From positions 1-14,436 of the forward strand of contig SLPX01000142.1 of assembly GCA_007131745.1 (NCBI GenBank): a stretch of DNA of 14,436 nt, given 5' to 3'. The translations under genes were made by a program, and so were the position numbers. Below, in pieces: positions 7,994 to 14,436 of this stretch (the stretch's first letter is position 1; each line of letters begins with the position of its first letter). The notes beneath the pieces are model-generated. The model made no database searches, was not told the origin of the DNA, and saw nothing but the letters and a program-made list of their open reading frames with translations. Origin of the DNA: Myxococcales bacterium. Its GTDB lineage: Bacteria > Myxococcota > Polyangia > HGW-17 > SLPX01.

Positions 7994-8758
7994 TCAGCGA
8001 CGGTGTTCCCAGAAACCGGATCGAACGATCGATACCATCAGGAACAAGACAGCCAGCACCAGGAGAGCGGCTGTTGATGTGCCGGGTTCGGTCGCGGTGA
8101 CGGTGAAAACTCTGGACAAACCTGTCGGCGGGGGTCTCAGCGATGCCAGGTTTTCCATGTGAAAGCTTGGGGTCAGCGTTTGGGTGAACCCCGGAACCTT
8201 TGAAAGCCCCATGTCCAGGAACGCTATAACGGCCAGGGATGAAAACACCGCGTGTTTCGGAAACAGAGTTCCAGCGGTCGACGCCATGGAACAGTAGACC
8301 GCGGAACCCAAAATGACGGCCGCGAAAAAGCCTGCGTTTTTGAAAGGCAAACCGCTGAGCGCTGCGCCCACGGTCAGGAACAAAACCGCGGCCGGGGCTG
8401 CAAGCAGCCATGAAATGAGCATTTTTCCGCAGGGAAGCGCCCAGCGGGGAATGGGTCGGGAGTGAATGTATGTGATTGTACCGTTTTCCACCTCTTCGCT
8501 AACTCCTGAATATGCAATGAGAAGGGCGGAAATCGGAAGCAGCGTGGTCATCCACAACCTGAAAAAGAACCTCAGGTTTTCTCCTTCAAGACCCTGCGCC
8601 GAAAGGCTCAGCGGAATCAGCGCTGCCAAAGGCAGGGCCACGATGGCGTAACAACCCCATATCAAGCGGCCTCTCGAATAATTCGTGAGCCCCAAGCGGG
8701 CCATCATGATCACCGCGGATGACGGCGAGGGTACGGATGGGTTTTTGTTCGCGCACAT
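7994..8758 (-). CDS. ABC-2 type transporter permease
   Basis: This is a 254-residue integral membrane protein with about six hydrophobic segments: near 31-53, 68-85, 114-134, 140-158, 163-178 and 229-246. The stretch EEVENGTITYIHSRPIPRWA followed by GKML is the hallmark cytoplasmic coupling region of ABC-2 permeases, in which an E-x-x-x-GT segment precedes RP and a GK. It starts at an ATG at 8758, 8 bases after the stop of the preceding ATPase, with AAAGGGG a little upstream. Two further Met codons occur at residues 18-19, and the start could lie there. It pairs most naturally with the ATPase immediately before it and forms the last gene of the ABC operon. The substrate is unknown. A longer frame to 8893 would run into the ATPase gene and is not supported. 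Confidence 0.9.
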   Translation of the reverse strand: MCANKNPSVPSPSSAVIMMARLGLTNYSRGRLIWGCYAIVALPLAALIPLSLSAQGLEGENLRFFFRLWMTTLLPISALLIAYSGVSEEVENGTITYIHSRPIPRWALPCGKMLISWLLAAPAAVLFLTVGAALSGLPFKNAGFFAAVILGSAVYCSMASTAGTLFPKHAVFSSLAVIAFLDMGLSKVPGFTQTLTPSFHMENLASLRPPPTGLSRVFTVTATEPGTSTAALLVLAVLFLMVSIVRSGFWEHRR

Positions 8759-8766
8759 AGGCCTGC

Positions 8767-9714
8767 TTACCCCTTTCCGCTTTTCCCCGATACAAGGTAG
8801 CGAAACACAGCGTCCAGGTTGTCGTCGGGTGATGTCATTTCGGACACAACGATGTTGTTTTCCAACACCAACCGGGCTATTTCGGTGTAACACAAGTCCG
8901 GTTGCGGCGTCTTGATCGTGAGCCCGGTGTCGCTTATTTCCAGCGACTGGACGGAGTCCGAAGCGACCAGCTTCCGCGCAAGTCTTCGCTGGTTGTCACA
9001 CACGATCCGGATGCGATGGGGGTGTTCATCAATGAGTTCCCTCAGATCGTGTATTCCGCCCTGAGCGAGCACCTGGCCCTTGTGAATAAGCACCACCTGG
9101 TCGGTCATGTCCTCCACTTCGTGAAGCACGTGACTTGACACGAGAACCGTGGCGCCGGATTCTCCGATTCTCCGCACCAATTCAATGATGGATTGACGAG
9201 CCACCGGATCACAGCCGGTAAGAGGTTCATCAAGCGCCAATACTTCGGGGTGGTGTGCAATGGCCTGGGCTATCTTGATCCGCTGGATCATTCCTTTGGA
9301 ATAGGTTTTCAAGCGGCGGCCGGCCGCGGCAGTCATGTCCACTTTCTCCACCGCCTCTTGCGCTGATTTGCCGGCCTCGCCGGGAGACATCCCGGAAAGC
9401 CTTGCACAGAAAGTCACAAACTCCAGGCCGGTCATCTCCCCCCATACGGCGTCGTGTTCCGGGCAATAGCCGATATTGCGCAACGCTTCAGCGTTGCCGA
9501 AAACCGGCTTCCCGAAGATCTTCATCGACCCGGACGACGCGCGAAGCTGGGAGGTCAGAATGCGCATGAACGTGGTTTTGCCCGCTCCGTTGGGCCCCAA
9601 GAGTCCTACGACTCCCTGGCTTATCTCCAAGTCCACGTTCAAAAGGCCGGCCACCTGGCCGTACCATTTTGAAAGAGACTTCGCCTGAATGGGCGGTGGA
9701 GATTCAGCGGTCAT
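8767..9714 (-). CDS. ABC transporter ATP-binding protein (ABC-2 exporter)
   Basis: This 315-residue cytoplasmic ATPase powers an ABC-2 exporter. Walker A is GPNGAGKTT (40-48). The Q-loop region reads GYCPEHD, with Glu in place of Gln as in many NatA/ABC-A-like proteins. The signature is YSKGM (138-142) instead of LSGGQ, Walker B is VLALDEP (158-164), the D-loop is GCDP, and the switch histidine is His195 in SSH. Residues about 225-315 form the usual regulatory tail. The ATG at 9714 overlaps the upstream permease stop as ATGA, and AAGGAG sits at 9726-9731, so translational coupling is likely. A longer frame from 9747 lies inside the upstream gene. The next gene, another permease, follows after 8 bases. 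Confidence 0.94.
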   Translation of the reverse strand: MTAESPPPIQAKSLSKWYGQVAGLLNVDLEISQGVVGLLGPNGAGKTTFMRILTSQLRASSGSMKIFGKPVFGNAEALRNIGYCPEHDAVWGEMTGLEFVTFCARLSGMSPGEAGKSAQEAVEKVDMTAAAGRRLKTYSKGMIQRIKIAQAIAHHPEVLALDEPLTGCDPVARQSIIELVRRIGESGATVLVSSHVLHEVEDMTDQVVLIHKGQVLAQGGIHDLRELIDEHPHRIRIVCDNQRRLARKLVASDSVQSLEISDTGLTIKTPQPDLCYTEIARLVLENNIVVSEMTSPDDNLDAVFRYLVSGKSGKG

Positions 9715-10601
9715 AAGCTGGTCTTCTCCTTGCGACGCACGGTCCAATAAATCAGCAACAATCCGGCCGCCACGTAGATCGCCAATGCAATAAGTCCCAG
9801 GGCCCAGTATTGACCCGATGGATGCTCTCCACCGAAAAATTTCGTGGAAAGAGATTCCTGAGCGCCTGAAAGGGAAACCAGGTAAAAACGATTATTTCCC
9901 GTGACGTTCGCCAGGGCGGCTCCGATTCCCGGAGGTATCCAATAGAGCAGCGCCCATAGAATTCTGGCCACTCCTCTTCTTGCCGTCAGGGAACCGAGCG
10001 CAACCGCGACCACCGAAATGCTGACCGCGCAAACAACAGCCATGGCAACGGCCTTGGCCAAAGACGAAAGCGGCGCGGAGAGCGGTTCCCAAGGCGGTGA
10101 GAGAGACAGTCGCATCAACCCCAGTGCGAGCGCGGGAAGCAGGCCCAGGAAAAGCGTAAGCAGCGTCGTCGGCAAAATCTTCCCCGCTATGTAGTCCACC
10201 GGCTTGACCGGGCGCGTAAAATGAAAATGAAGGCCGCCGCCTTTTAAATCGTCGGCCAGTGCAGGGCAGCCGCTGAGAAGCGCAATGAAGAAACCCAGGA
10301 ATCCTGCGTTGAAAACCACAGCGGCTCCTAAGAAACCATCGGCCCTGAAAAGACTCCGCGCCACCTCCGGCGGCACCGACACACCCATCCCGCCGGTGAA
10401 ATCCTGGATCTTCATTGCCAGGTATATCGCTACGCCGAATCCTCCGGTTGCAATGAGCGCGACTATGCCCAACCATTTCGTCCACCTGGATTTAAACGCT
10501 CCCCGTAACCCCGTCCAGGCAATCACCCATGTCCTGCTCCGGGTGGAGCGGGTGGATTCGTAAGGCTGGTAGCCGAGATCCCTGATGACGGCTCGGCTCA
10601 T
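9711..10601 (-). CDS. ABC-2 type transporter permease
   Basis: This 296-residue membrane protein has about six hydrophobic segments, near 43-62, 92-112, 143-166, 185-208, 216-230 and 266-287. The segment ADDLKGGGLHFHFTRPVKPV with a following AGK corresponds to the ABC-2 coupling region (D/E before a Gly-rich run, then RP, then GK). An outer loop after TM1 carries a short hydrophilic stretch (about 66-85). The start overlaps the preceding ATPase stop as ATGA and is served by a strong AAGGAGG at 10608-10614, 6 bases ahead. The stop in turn overlaps the ATG of the next ATPase. It is only distantly like the other permease of the cluster, so the two probably form a heterodimer or two separate transporters. 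Confidence 0.92.
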   Translation of the reverse strand: MSRAVIRDLGYQPYESTRSTRSRTWVIAWTGLRGAFKSRWTKWLGIVALIATGGFGVAIYLAMKIQDFTGGMGVSVPPEVARSLFRADGFLGAAVVFNAGFLGFFIALLSGCPALADDLKGGGLHFHFTRPVKPVDYIAGKILPTTLLTLFLGLLPALALGLMRLSLSPPWEPLSAPLSSLAKAVAMAVVCAVSISVVAVALGSLTARRGVARILWALLYWIPPGIGAALANVTGNNRFYLVSLSGAQESLSTKFFGGEHPSGQYWALGLIALAIYVAAGLLLIYWTVRRKEKTSL

Positions 10602-11569
10602 GCAGCTCCTCCTTCGGAAGATTCACCGGTTTCGTCATTGCCCATATCGCGGGAAAGAGCTTCCAGGAACGCATCCTGCAACGAACGACGGTGGGGGGCG
10701 AGATGGCGGATCTGAAGTGAATTTTCCAACGCGGCCCGAAAGACGAGGTCGGTGCCTCCATCGGGCGGAAGCTCCACCATCAGGTCCCTGTTGTTCGTTT
10801 TTACAGAGCAACCTGCCTTGGAAAGAGCTTGTTCAAGTTCTTCTTCCTGGCCGTTTTTAGGTTTGATCCTCCAGATCCCCCGCGCTCCTTCCTGCATCTT
10901 AAGAAGCGATGTGGATCGCCTGACTTTTCCCTCGTCCAGCATTATCACGTGATCACAAACGCTTTCCACGTCGCGCAACAGATGAGTCGAAAGGACAAAG
11001 GTCAAACCTCGCCGCTCGGGAAGCGAGGCAATGAGTTCCAGCATCCCTTCCCTTCCTTCGGGGTCGAGACCGTTCGTGGGTTCGTCAAGAAATAAGATCT
11101 CGGGATCATGCACTAGCGCACACGCCAGCTTGCAGCGTTGTCTCTGCCCGGTGGAGTATCCATCGGTGATTGCGTATCGCTTGTCTTCCAGCCCTACAAA
11201 GTGAAGCGCTTCATGGGCTCTCCTGAGAGCCTCTTTTGCAGGAAGCCCCGAAAGCCGCGCTCCATATGCGACCATTTCCACAGCGGTCATGGACGGAAGG
11301 TATACATCGCGCTCAGGCATGTATCCCACCAGCGCGCGGATTAAATGCCTCGCTTTGGAAACCGAATGTCCCAACACCGTGAGTTCGCCTGAATCGAACT
11401 CAAGGATCCCCAACAGAATTTTCAGTAGCGTGGTTTTTCCGGCGCCGTTAGGTCCCAACAGCCCGATTCGCCCCCGGGGGATTTCCAGGGAAACGTTACT
11501 GAGCGCCTGGACGGAGTTATAGAGCTTGCTCAGGCCTCCGACGGTTATGATCGGGTCATCCCGCTGCAT
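10598..11569 (-). CDS. ABC transporter ATP-binding protein (ABC-2 exporter)
   Basis: This is a 323-residue ABC ATPase. Walker A is GPNGAGKTT (39-47), the Q-loop region is GYMPERD with Glu for Gln, the signature is YSTGQ (138-142), Walker B is ILFLDEP (158-164), the D-loop is GLDP, and the switch His196 is in STH. The C-terminal part (about 225-323) is a charged tail typical of NatA-like exporter ATPases and ends in Glu/Ser/Gly-rich sequence. The ATG at 11569 follows a leader with GGGGAG about 12 bases upstream. It is the first ABC gene of the run and lies 51 bases behind the cysteine-rich lipoprotein, with no convincing terminator between. Its stop overlaps the following permease start as ATGA. 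It may form one exporter with the second ATPase or serve its own permease. Confidence 0.94.
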   Translation of the reverse strand: MQRDDPIITVGGLSKLYNSVQALSNVSLEIPRGRIGLLGPNGAGKTTLLKILLGILEFDSGELTVLGHSVSKARHLIRALVGYMPERDVYLPSMTAVEMVAYGARLSGLPAKEALRRAHEALHFVGLEDKRYAITDGYSTGQRQRCKLACALVHDPEILFLDEPTNGLDPEGREGMLELIASLPERRGLTFVLSTHLLRDVESVCDHVIMLDEGKVRRSTSLLKMQEGARGIWRIKPKNGQEEELEQALSKAGCSVKTNNRDLMVELPPDGGTDLVFRAALENSLQIRHLAPHRRSLQDAFLEALSRDMGNDETGESSEGGAA

Positions 11570-11620
11570 GAAAGCAAATGTTCTCCCCTAAGTCGGGTCT
11601 GCGGGTGTTTCCCGGGTCGG

Positions 11621-12265
11621 CTATTGCGGAGCACAGAAACCCCGTTCATCCAACGTGTAGGGTTCACCCAGTTTCGGAACCAGCAACGTGCCCTCGGATC
11701 CGGTTCTGTGACACGAGTATCCGCCGCGGCAATCACCGGAGTTCGAACACTTTCGCATGCAATACGTCTTTTCGGTATCTCTCCTGGCACACAAGCCGTC
11801 GCCAAGACATATTTCCCACGGAAGGCAGTCATCGGTGGGAAGTTCACCCTCGCAATACGCGTTGCAATCCTCTTCCACCGCGGGGTCGCAAGGATCGCAG
11901 GCCCTGTTCAAAATATCCGGGTCGCAGTATGCGTTGCAATCCCGGCCGGCCGCGGGATCGCATGGTTCGCAGATCTTGTCTTCGGTCTCGGGGTTGCACG
12001 TAAGGGCGAGAAACTCGATTGCATAAAAAGCCACGCAGACAGCTTCTTTCGGACAGCTCCCACCCACGCAACCTTCAATCGTGCAATACCCTCCAGGAGA
12101 CGAAACATCACAGATCCTGCTTCCGTCGTACGCGCAATCCACGTTCGTGCCGCACGAATCACCGATCTTGTTCCCGCATCCCACCGCCTGGATAAAAACC
12201 AAACCCGCAACCGCAATGAAGGCAGTGAAGAAAATTGATCTTTCTATTTTGTTTTTCCTTTTCAT
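11621..12265 (-). CDS. Cysteine-rich lipoprotein with a 24-residue tandem repeat
   Basis: This 214-residue protein begins MKRKNKIERSIFFTAFIAVA and continues to AVGC, a lipoprotein signal with lipidated Cys30. The mature part carries 24 more cysteines, an even number that fits extensive disulfide bonding outside the cytoplasm. Patterns such as GDSCGTNVDC, RICDVSSPGGYCTIEGC, EAVCVAF and YCMRKCSNSGDCRGGYSC resemble cysteine-rich lipoproteins common in Myxococcota-like bacteria, for which no biochemical role is known to me. In the middle, two adjacent 24-residue units start CEPCDP and CDPCDP and share DCNAYC. The ATG at 12265 is chosen for the signal peptide; the frame extends to 12388 without added signal features, and the leader has no strong Shine-Dalgarno. 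The gene is first in the run leading into the ABC genes and is divergent from another lipoprotein. It could be an accessory protein of the exporter, but this rests on position alone. Confidence 0.85.
   Translation of the reverse strand: MKRKNKIERSIFFTAFIAVAGLVFIQAVGCGNKIGDSCGTNVDCAYDGSRICDVSSPGGYCTIEGCVGGSCPKEAVCVAFYAIEFLALTCNPETEDKICEPCDPAAGRDCNAYCDPDILNRACDPCDPAVEEDCNAYCEGELPTDDCLPWEICLGDGLCARRDTEKTYCMRKCSNSGDCRGGYSCHRTGSEGTLLVPKLGEPYTLDERGFCAPQ
11828..11971 (-). repeat. Two tandem 72-bp coding repeats
   Basis: Two adjacent 72-base units (11971-11900 and 11899-11828) lie inside the cysteine-rich lipoprotein gene. The encoded units share the pattern C-[ED]-P-C-D-P-A-x4-D-C-N-A-Y-C with equal spacing. 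The DNA is still similar, for example GCGTTGCAATCC on the plus strand in both copies. The period is an exact multiple of three, so the frame is kept. Confidence 0.85.
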
Positions 12266-12423
12266 AACGGCCGGCATGTTAGACGCAAACGGGTCGACGC
12301 GCAAGACCAAGATCGACATTGTTCGCCGCTCCTTATGACGGGGGTCGTAATGCCTTTGCGACCATGCTTCGAAGATCTCCCGAACCAATTTCCGGTTCCC
12401 GGTTCAATGCGAGCTTGGATTGT

Positions 12424-12450
12424 TTGGACCTCTCTGAATTGTGACATAAT
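12424..12450 (+). promoter_or_regulatory. Candidate promoter with overlapping imperfect palindrome
   Basis: TTGGAC at 12424-12429 and CATAAT at 12445-12450 are separated by 15 bases, a loose match to a housekeeping promoter facing the downstream lipoprotein. The -10-like element overlaps AATTGTGACATAATT (12437-12451), an imperfect dyad with AATT ends, which could be an operator. The spacing is short and the -35 is poor, so this is only a candidate. Confidence 0.25.
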
Positions 12451-12508
12451 TGAAATAATAGCCCTCGCCGATAGTTGCATTTACAGGCGCGCATTCTGCG
12501 GGGTGTTG

Positions 12509-12533
12509 GGCGCTTTTTTGCGTTGCGCCTTTT
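12509..12533 (+). terminator. Hairpin with T-run in the leader of the plus-strand lipoprotein gene
   Basis: GGCGC (12509-12513) pairs with GCGCC (12525-12529) around an 11-base loop and is followed by TTTT (12530-12533). The stem is short. If real, it lies upstream of the lipoprotein start and downstream of the candidate promoter, so it would act as an attenuator or shield against upstream transcription. Confidence 0.3.
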
Positions 12534-12605
12534 GATTAGTGTTCCGAAGCGAGGTGATCGGATGCTTGCATGACGGTCGAACAGAGTTAATCACGTAGAC
12601 TAAAT

Positions 12606-12613
12606 AAGGAGGT
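12606..12613 (+). promoter_or_regulatory. Strong Shine-Dalgarno AAGGAGGT
   Basis: AAGGAGGT lies 5 bases before the ATG at 12619. It is the closest match to the anti-Shine-Dalgarno sequence in the window and fixes the start of the lipoprotein. It suggests high translation compared with the minus-strand genes, most of which have weak leaders. Confidence 0.85.
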
Positions 12614-12618
12614 AAACA

Positions 12619-13485
12619 ATGAAGCGATTGATGAAAAGAATTCCTCATGTTCTTTTTTCCATGTTTATTTTGACCGGGGCTTTGGCAGGTTGCGGAGATG
12701 ATGACCCGAAAGACCCGGTGGATGCAGCGATCCCGGACGGCGATACACCCGACGCACTCACGCCCGACGGCGATGTGGAAGACGGCGCGGTAGATCCGGG
12801 AGAAAAGCCTCTTGGAAGTTGGATGAATGTGTTTGAGGAACCTGTACTCGGACCGAATGATATCCCCGCCGAGGCTGTGGTTTTTGATATCGACAACTCG
12901 GAAATCGCCATGGTGTTTTACATGGGCACAGTTCAAGTAACCGGCGCAAAGGGTCATTACGAAATGCAGGAAGAGGAAGACAATTCATTCGTGGTCACAT
13001 TAACCCATTTGTGGGAACCGTCGGAGATGGATTGGGTGGAGTTGCCCGAACCTTTCGTCAAACCTCATCCATACACATTCGACGAAACAACTCTCATGGC
13101 GATGAGCCCGGACGGAGATGAGATTCCAACAGTGAAAACCGAGTTCTTCCAGTTTGCGGATCTCCAAGGCCAGTGGGTTTACTCAGAAGGCACAAACGAC
13201 ATCGTGCTTGTCCTTGGTGCCGAAGCCGTCTACACGTACGAACAAACAGGAGATGATTTCGGCAACCACTCCGAAGAGGGAACATGGTCTTCAACCGGAG
13301 ATGACACCGGGTATCTGCGAACCCAGGCGACAAAGGTCAATGAGGTTTCCCCTGTTTCGCTCGAAGCTTTGACCGAGTACGAAATCACCGAAGACAACGG
13401 CGACGCGTTTCTTACCCTTTATTATCCCGACGGCGAAGGAGGTCTCTTTCCTGTAACCCTTGAACGTTCCCACATGGGTTTTTAA
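12619..13485 (+). CDS. Lipoprotein with Asp-rich tether and duplicated beta domain
   Basis: This 288-residue protein has a basic start, a hydrophobic core and a clear lipobox LAGC, with Cys25 lipidated. Residues 26-63 are a low-complexity Asp/Pro/Gly tether (two PDGD steps), a style frequent in surface lipoproteins of Myxococcota-like bacteria. Two similar halves follow: about 64-178 beginning PLGSW and about 182-288 beginning LQGQW. Both contain alternating hydrophobic strands, a Glu/Asp-rich turn and a late SPDGDE or YPDGEG turn. This looks like a lipocalin-like or other small beta-barrel domain duplicated; I do not recognise a named family. The mature protein has no further Cys, unlike its divergent neighbour. 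The Asp directly behind the +1 Gly (CGDDD) does not by itself predict inner-membrane retention. Function is unknown. The start is fixed by the AAGGAGGT leader. Confidence 0.9.
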   Translation: MKRLMKRIPHVLFSMFILTGALAGCGDDDPKDPVDAAIPDGDTPDALTPDGDVEDGAVDPGEKPLGSWMNVFEEPVLGPNDIPAEAVVFDIDNSEIAMVFYMGTVQVTGAKGHYEMQEEEDNSFVVTLTHLWEPSEMDWVELPEPFVKPHPYTFDETTLMAMSPDGDEIPTVKTEFFQFADLQGQWVYSEGTNDIVLVLGAEAVYTYEQTGDDFGNHSEEGTWSSTGDDTGYLRTQATKVNEVSPVSLEALTEYEITEDNGDAFLTLYYPDGEGGLFPVTLERSHMGF

Positions 13486-13490
13486 GTTCA

Positions 13491-13510
13491 AAATCATGAC
13501 TCCATGATTT
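13491..13510. terminator. Hairpin in the convergent gap, possible bidirectional terminator
   Basis: AAATCATG (13491-13498) and CATGATTT (13503-13510) form a perfect 8-base stem with a 4-base loop. It lies 6 bases after the stop of the plus-strand lipoprotein and 23 bases before the end of the converging gene. The A-rich foot on one side and T-rich foot on the other suit termination in both directions, but the stem is AT-rich and weak. Confidence 0.4.
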
Positions 13511-13532
13511 GTCGGACTGAAACACTCACCTT

Positions 13533-14030
13533 TTATCCGCTGATGAAATTCGGAAAATCGGAGATCAATCCCGCAGCGTGTACGCCCCACAGCCCGGCGA
13601 GCACTGCTTCGGCCGCGTCGTGAATTAGAGTCGAGGGTTTTGGAATTTCCGACCACTCGATCACCCGGCGGGCGAGTATGGTGGCGGTTTCTTTTGCGAG
13701 CGGACCGGTCCGGCGGTCCCTGGGCCGAAGCAGAGCGTCGCGCCATTTTTCAGCGGAAATCTCGAAGACCGTGATTCCCCGTCTTCGTCCTTCGGCCGAC
13801 CAGGGCCGGGCCGTTGCCCCGCCGCCCTCAAGCACCATGAATTGAAGAACCGGAAGTTCGGCCAGCAAGCTGCGGACTCTTCGTTTCAACCTGGTGTGGG
13901 TGCCAAAGTTCCGGGAACGGCACCACAGGAGTTTACCATCCCTTCCGAACCCGGCCAGCCCGCACCTTAGACCCGCGTCCACGGACAGGAGAACCACATC
14001 AGTCGAGCCATCGCTTGTTTCTTCCTGCAT
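13533..14030 (-). CDS. RuvC/RNase H-fold protein of unknown role
   Basis: From the ATG at 14030 this is a 165-residue protein. VVLLSVDAGLRCGLAGFGRD (12-31) is a typical first hairpin of an RNase H/RuvC fold with Asp18. FMVLEGGG (64-71) gives the second acidic residue, Glu68, at the end of a strand. HDAAEAVLAGLWG (137-149) matches the final helix in which HDxxDA is usual in RuvC-like nucleases; here Asp138 is present and the last Asp is replaced by Glu141. These residues could form a metal site, so nuclease activity is possible but unproven. The size equals RuvC, yet the rest is not recognisable as RuvC, and no ruvA or ruvB is nearby. The frame also opens at a GTG at 14078; neither start has a good Shine-Dalgarno. 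It follows the cysteine-repeat gene closely. Confidence 0.75.
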   Translation of the reverse strand: MQEETSDGSTDVVLLSVDAGLRCGLAGFGRDGKLLWCRSRNFGTHTRLKRRVRSLLAELPVLQFMVLEGGGATARPWSAEGRRRGITVFEISAEKWRDALLRPRDRRTGPLAKETATILARRVIEWSEIPKPSTLIHDAAEAVLAGLWGVHAAGLISDFPNFISG

Positions 14031-14104
14031 GGAGTAAGCGTCGCCTTTTGGTACCGGTTCATACCGGATGGAAATCACCTGTTTTTACGGGAATCGAATC
14101 CGGA

Positions 14105-14436
14105 TTATTTCTTCTTGTTGTTGCCGGATCTCTTTTTCGATTTCGCCGGGCTCGCTTTCTTTTCCGGTTCAGGTTTGATCCTGGGTACAAGCACGCATAT
14201 TCCGGCAGGATTACGAAACGCTCCCGCGCCGCACTCAAGTGGAATGTTTGGAATGCAGCGCTCTCTCGAGTCCCTCACGTACCCTCTCGGGCATGTTTCC
14301 TGAACGCACAAGCGGCCTCTTCGCTTGAAACCTTGCGGACAGCTCGTACGCTGGCGGCACCTGAAATCTTTTCCCCGGACCCATCCGAGAGGACAGTTGT
14401 CTCTGACGCAATTCCCGTTTTGCGCAAGGTGCCAAC
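14105..14436 (-). CDS. Cysteine-repeat protein with basic tail (partial, 5' end outside window)
   Basis: The minus-strand frame ending in TAA at 14105 stays open to the right edge, giving about 110 residues. A TTG at 14311 is not the start, because the repeats continue upstream of it. The visible part has short units of the form C-P-x-G-[WFY]-x-R-x3-7-C: NCPLGWVRGKDFRC, SCPQGFKRRGRLC and TCPRGYVRDSRERC, then a variant CGAGAFRNPAGIC. The last 30 residues are Lys/Pro/Ser/Glu-rich and end KKRSGNNKKK. Paired cysteines imply an exported, disulfide-bonded protein, probably with a signal peptide beyond the window. I know of no function for such repeats in bacteria; they recall short cysteine modules of extracellular proteins. 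Confidence 0.8.
   Translation of the reverse strand, partial: WHLAQNGNCVRDNCPLGWVRGKDFRCRQRTSCPQGFKRRGRLCVQETCPRGYVRDSRERCIPNIPLECGAGAFRNPAGICVLVPRIKPEPEKKASPAKSKKRSGNNKKK

Larger units (their letters stand above)
12266..12618. other. Divergent intergenic region between two lipoprotein genes
   Basis: This stretch separates the minus-strand cysteine-rich lipoprotein from the plus-strand lipoprotein. It must hold both promoters. I see an AT-rich palindrome near 12437-12451, a candidate promoter there, a GC hairpin with a T-run at 12509-12533, and a strong Shine-Dalgarno at 12606-12613. Small open frames exist on both strands but have no credible start or protein signal. Confidence 0.6.

Noticed and set aside
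11624..12238. Plus-strand open frame of 204 codons opposite the cysteine-rich lipoprotein
   Set aside because: The minus strand carries a lipoprotein signal and regular cysteine pattern; the plus frame has neither a leader nor a domain.
12335..12535. Small plus-strand open frame in the divergent intergenic region ending at the hairpin
   Set aside because: No ribosome site and no signal or domain; it may be chance, although the hairpin at its end made it worth a look.

Overview
The window is a dense bacterial chromosome segment, mostly transcribed leftward (minus strand), with no rRNA, tRNA, IS element or CRISPR visible. Its composition is moderately GC-rich and even throughout. It contains at least four lipoproteins: one with many cysteines and a short internal repeat, one with an Asp/Pro/Gly-rich tether behind the lipid anchor, and one fused to tandem alpha/beta hydrolase domains. 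This content suggests a Gram-negative bacterium of the deltaproteobacterial / Myxococcota-like lineages. That placement is an inference from gene style, not from a marker gene.

Left block (1-7214, minus strand). Reading in the direction of transcription: a GT-C type membrane glycosyltransferase (7214-4947); a lipoprotein of about 1000 residues with a beta-rich front part and two alpha/beta hydrolase domains, the second lacking its nucleophile (about 4815-1813); an RlmD/TrmA-type Fe-S 5-methyluridine RNA methyltransferase (1748-255); and the beginning of another lipoprotein, asparaginase-2-like, which starts 9 bases after that stop and runs off the left edge (245-1).

Centre. A soluble GT2 glycosyltransferase of the polyprenyl/dolichyl-phosphate sugar synthase type (7249-7977, plus) is divergent from the GT-C gene, with only 34 bases between the chosen starts. 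The natural model is that the GT2 enzyme loads a sugar onto a lipid phosphate at the cytoplasmic face and the GT-C enzyme transfers it on the outer face.

ABC block (7994-12265, minus strand). A cysteine-rich lipoprotein is followed by ATPase, permease, ATPase, permease. The first three ABC genes are joined by two ATGA stop/start overlaps and the fourth follows after 8 bases, so this is probably one operon making a two-ATPase, two-permease ABC-2 exporter.

Right block. A 353-base divergent intergenic region (12266-12618) holds a strong Shine-Dalgarno, a candidate promoter and operator-like palindrome, and a hairpin. It is followed by a plus-strand lipoprotein with a duplicated beta domain (12619-13485). 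A hairpin lies in the convergent gap. Beyond it, on the minus strand, are a small RuvC/RNase H-fold protein (about 14030-13533) and the 3' end of a protein built of short CPxG cysteine repeats, cut by the right edge (14436-14105).

I see no clearly new defence or mobile system. The most unusual items are the half-dead tandem hydrolase lipoprotein, the GT-C enzyme without acidic residues in its first outer loop, the double ABC unit behind a cysteine-rich lipoprotein, and the cysteine-repeat genes.
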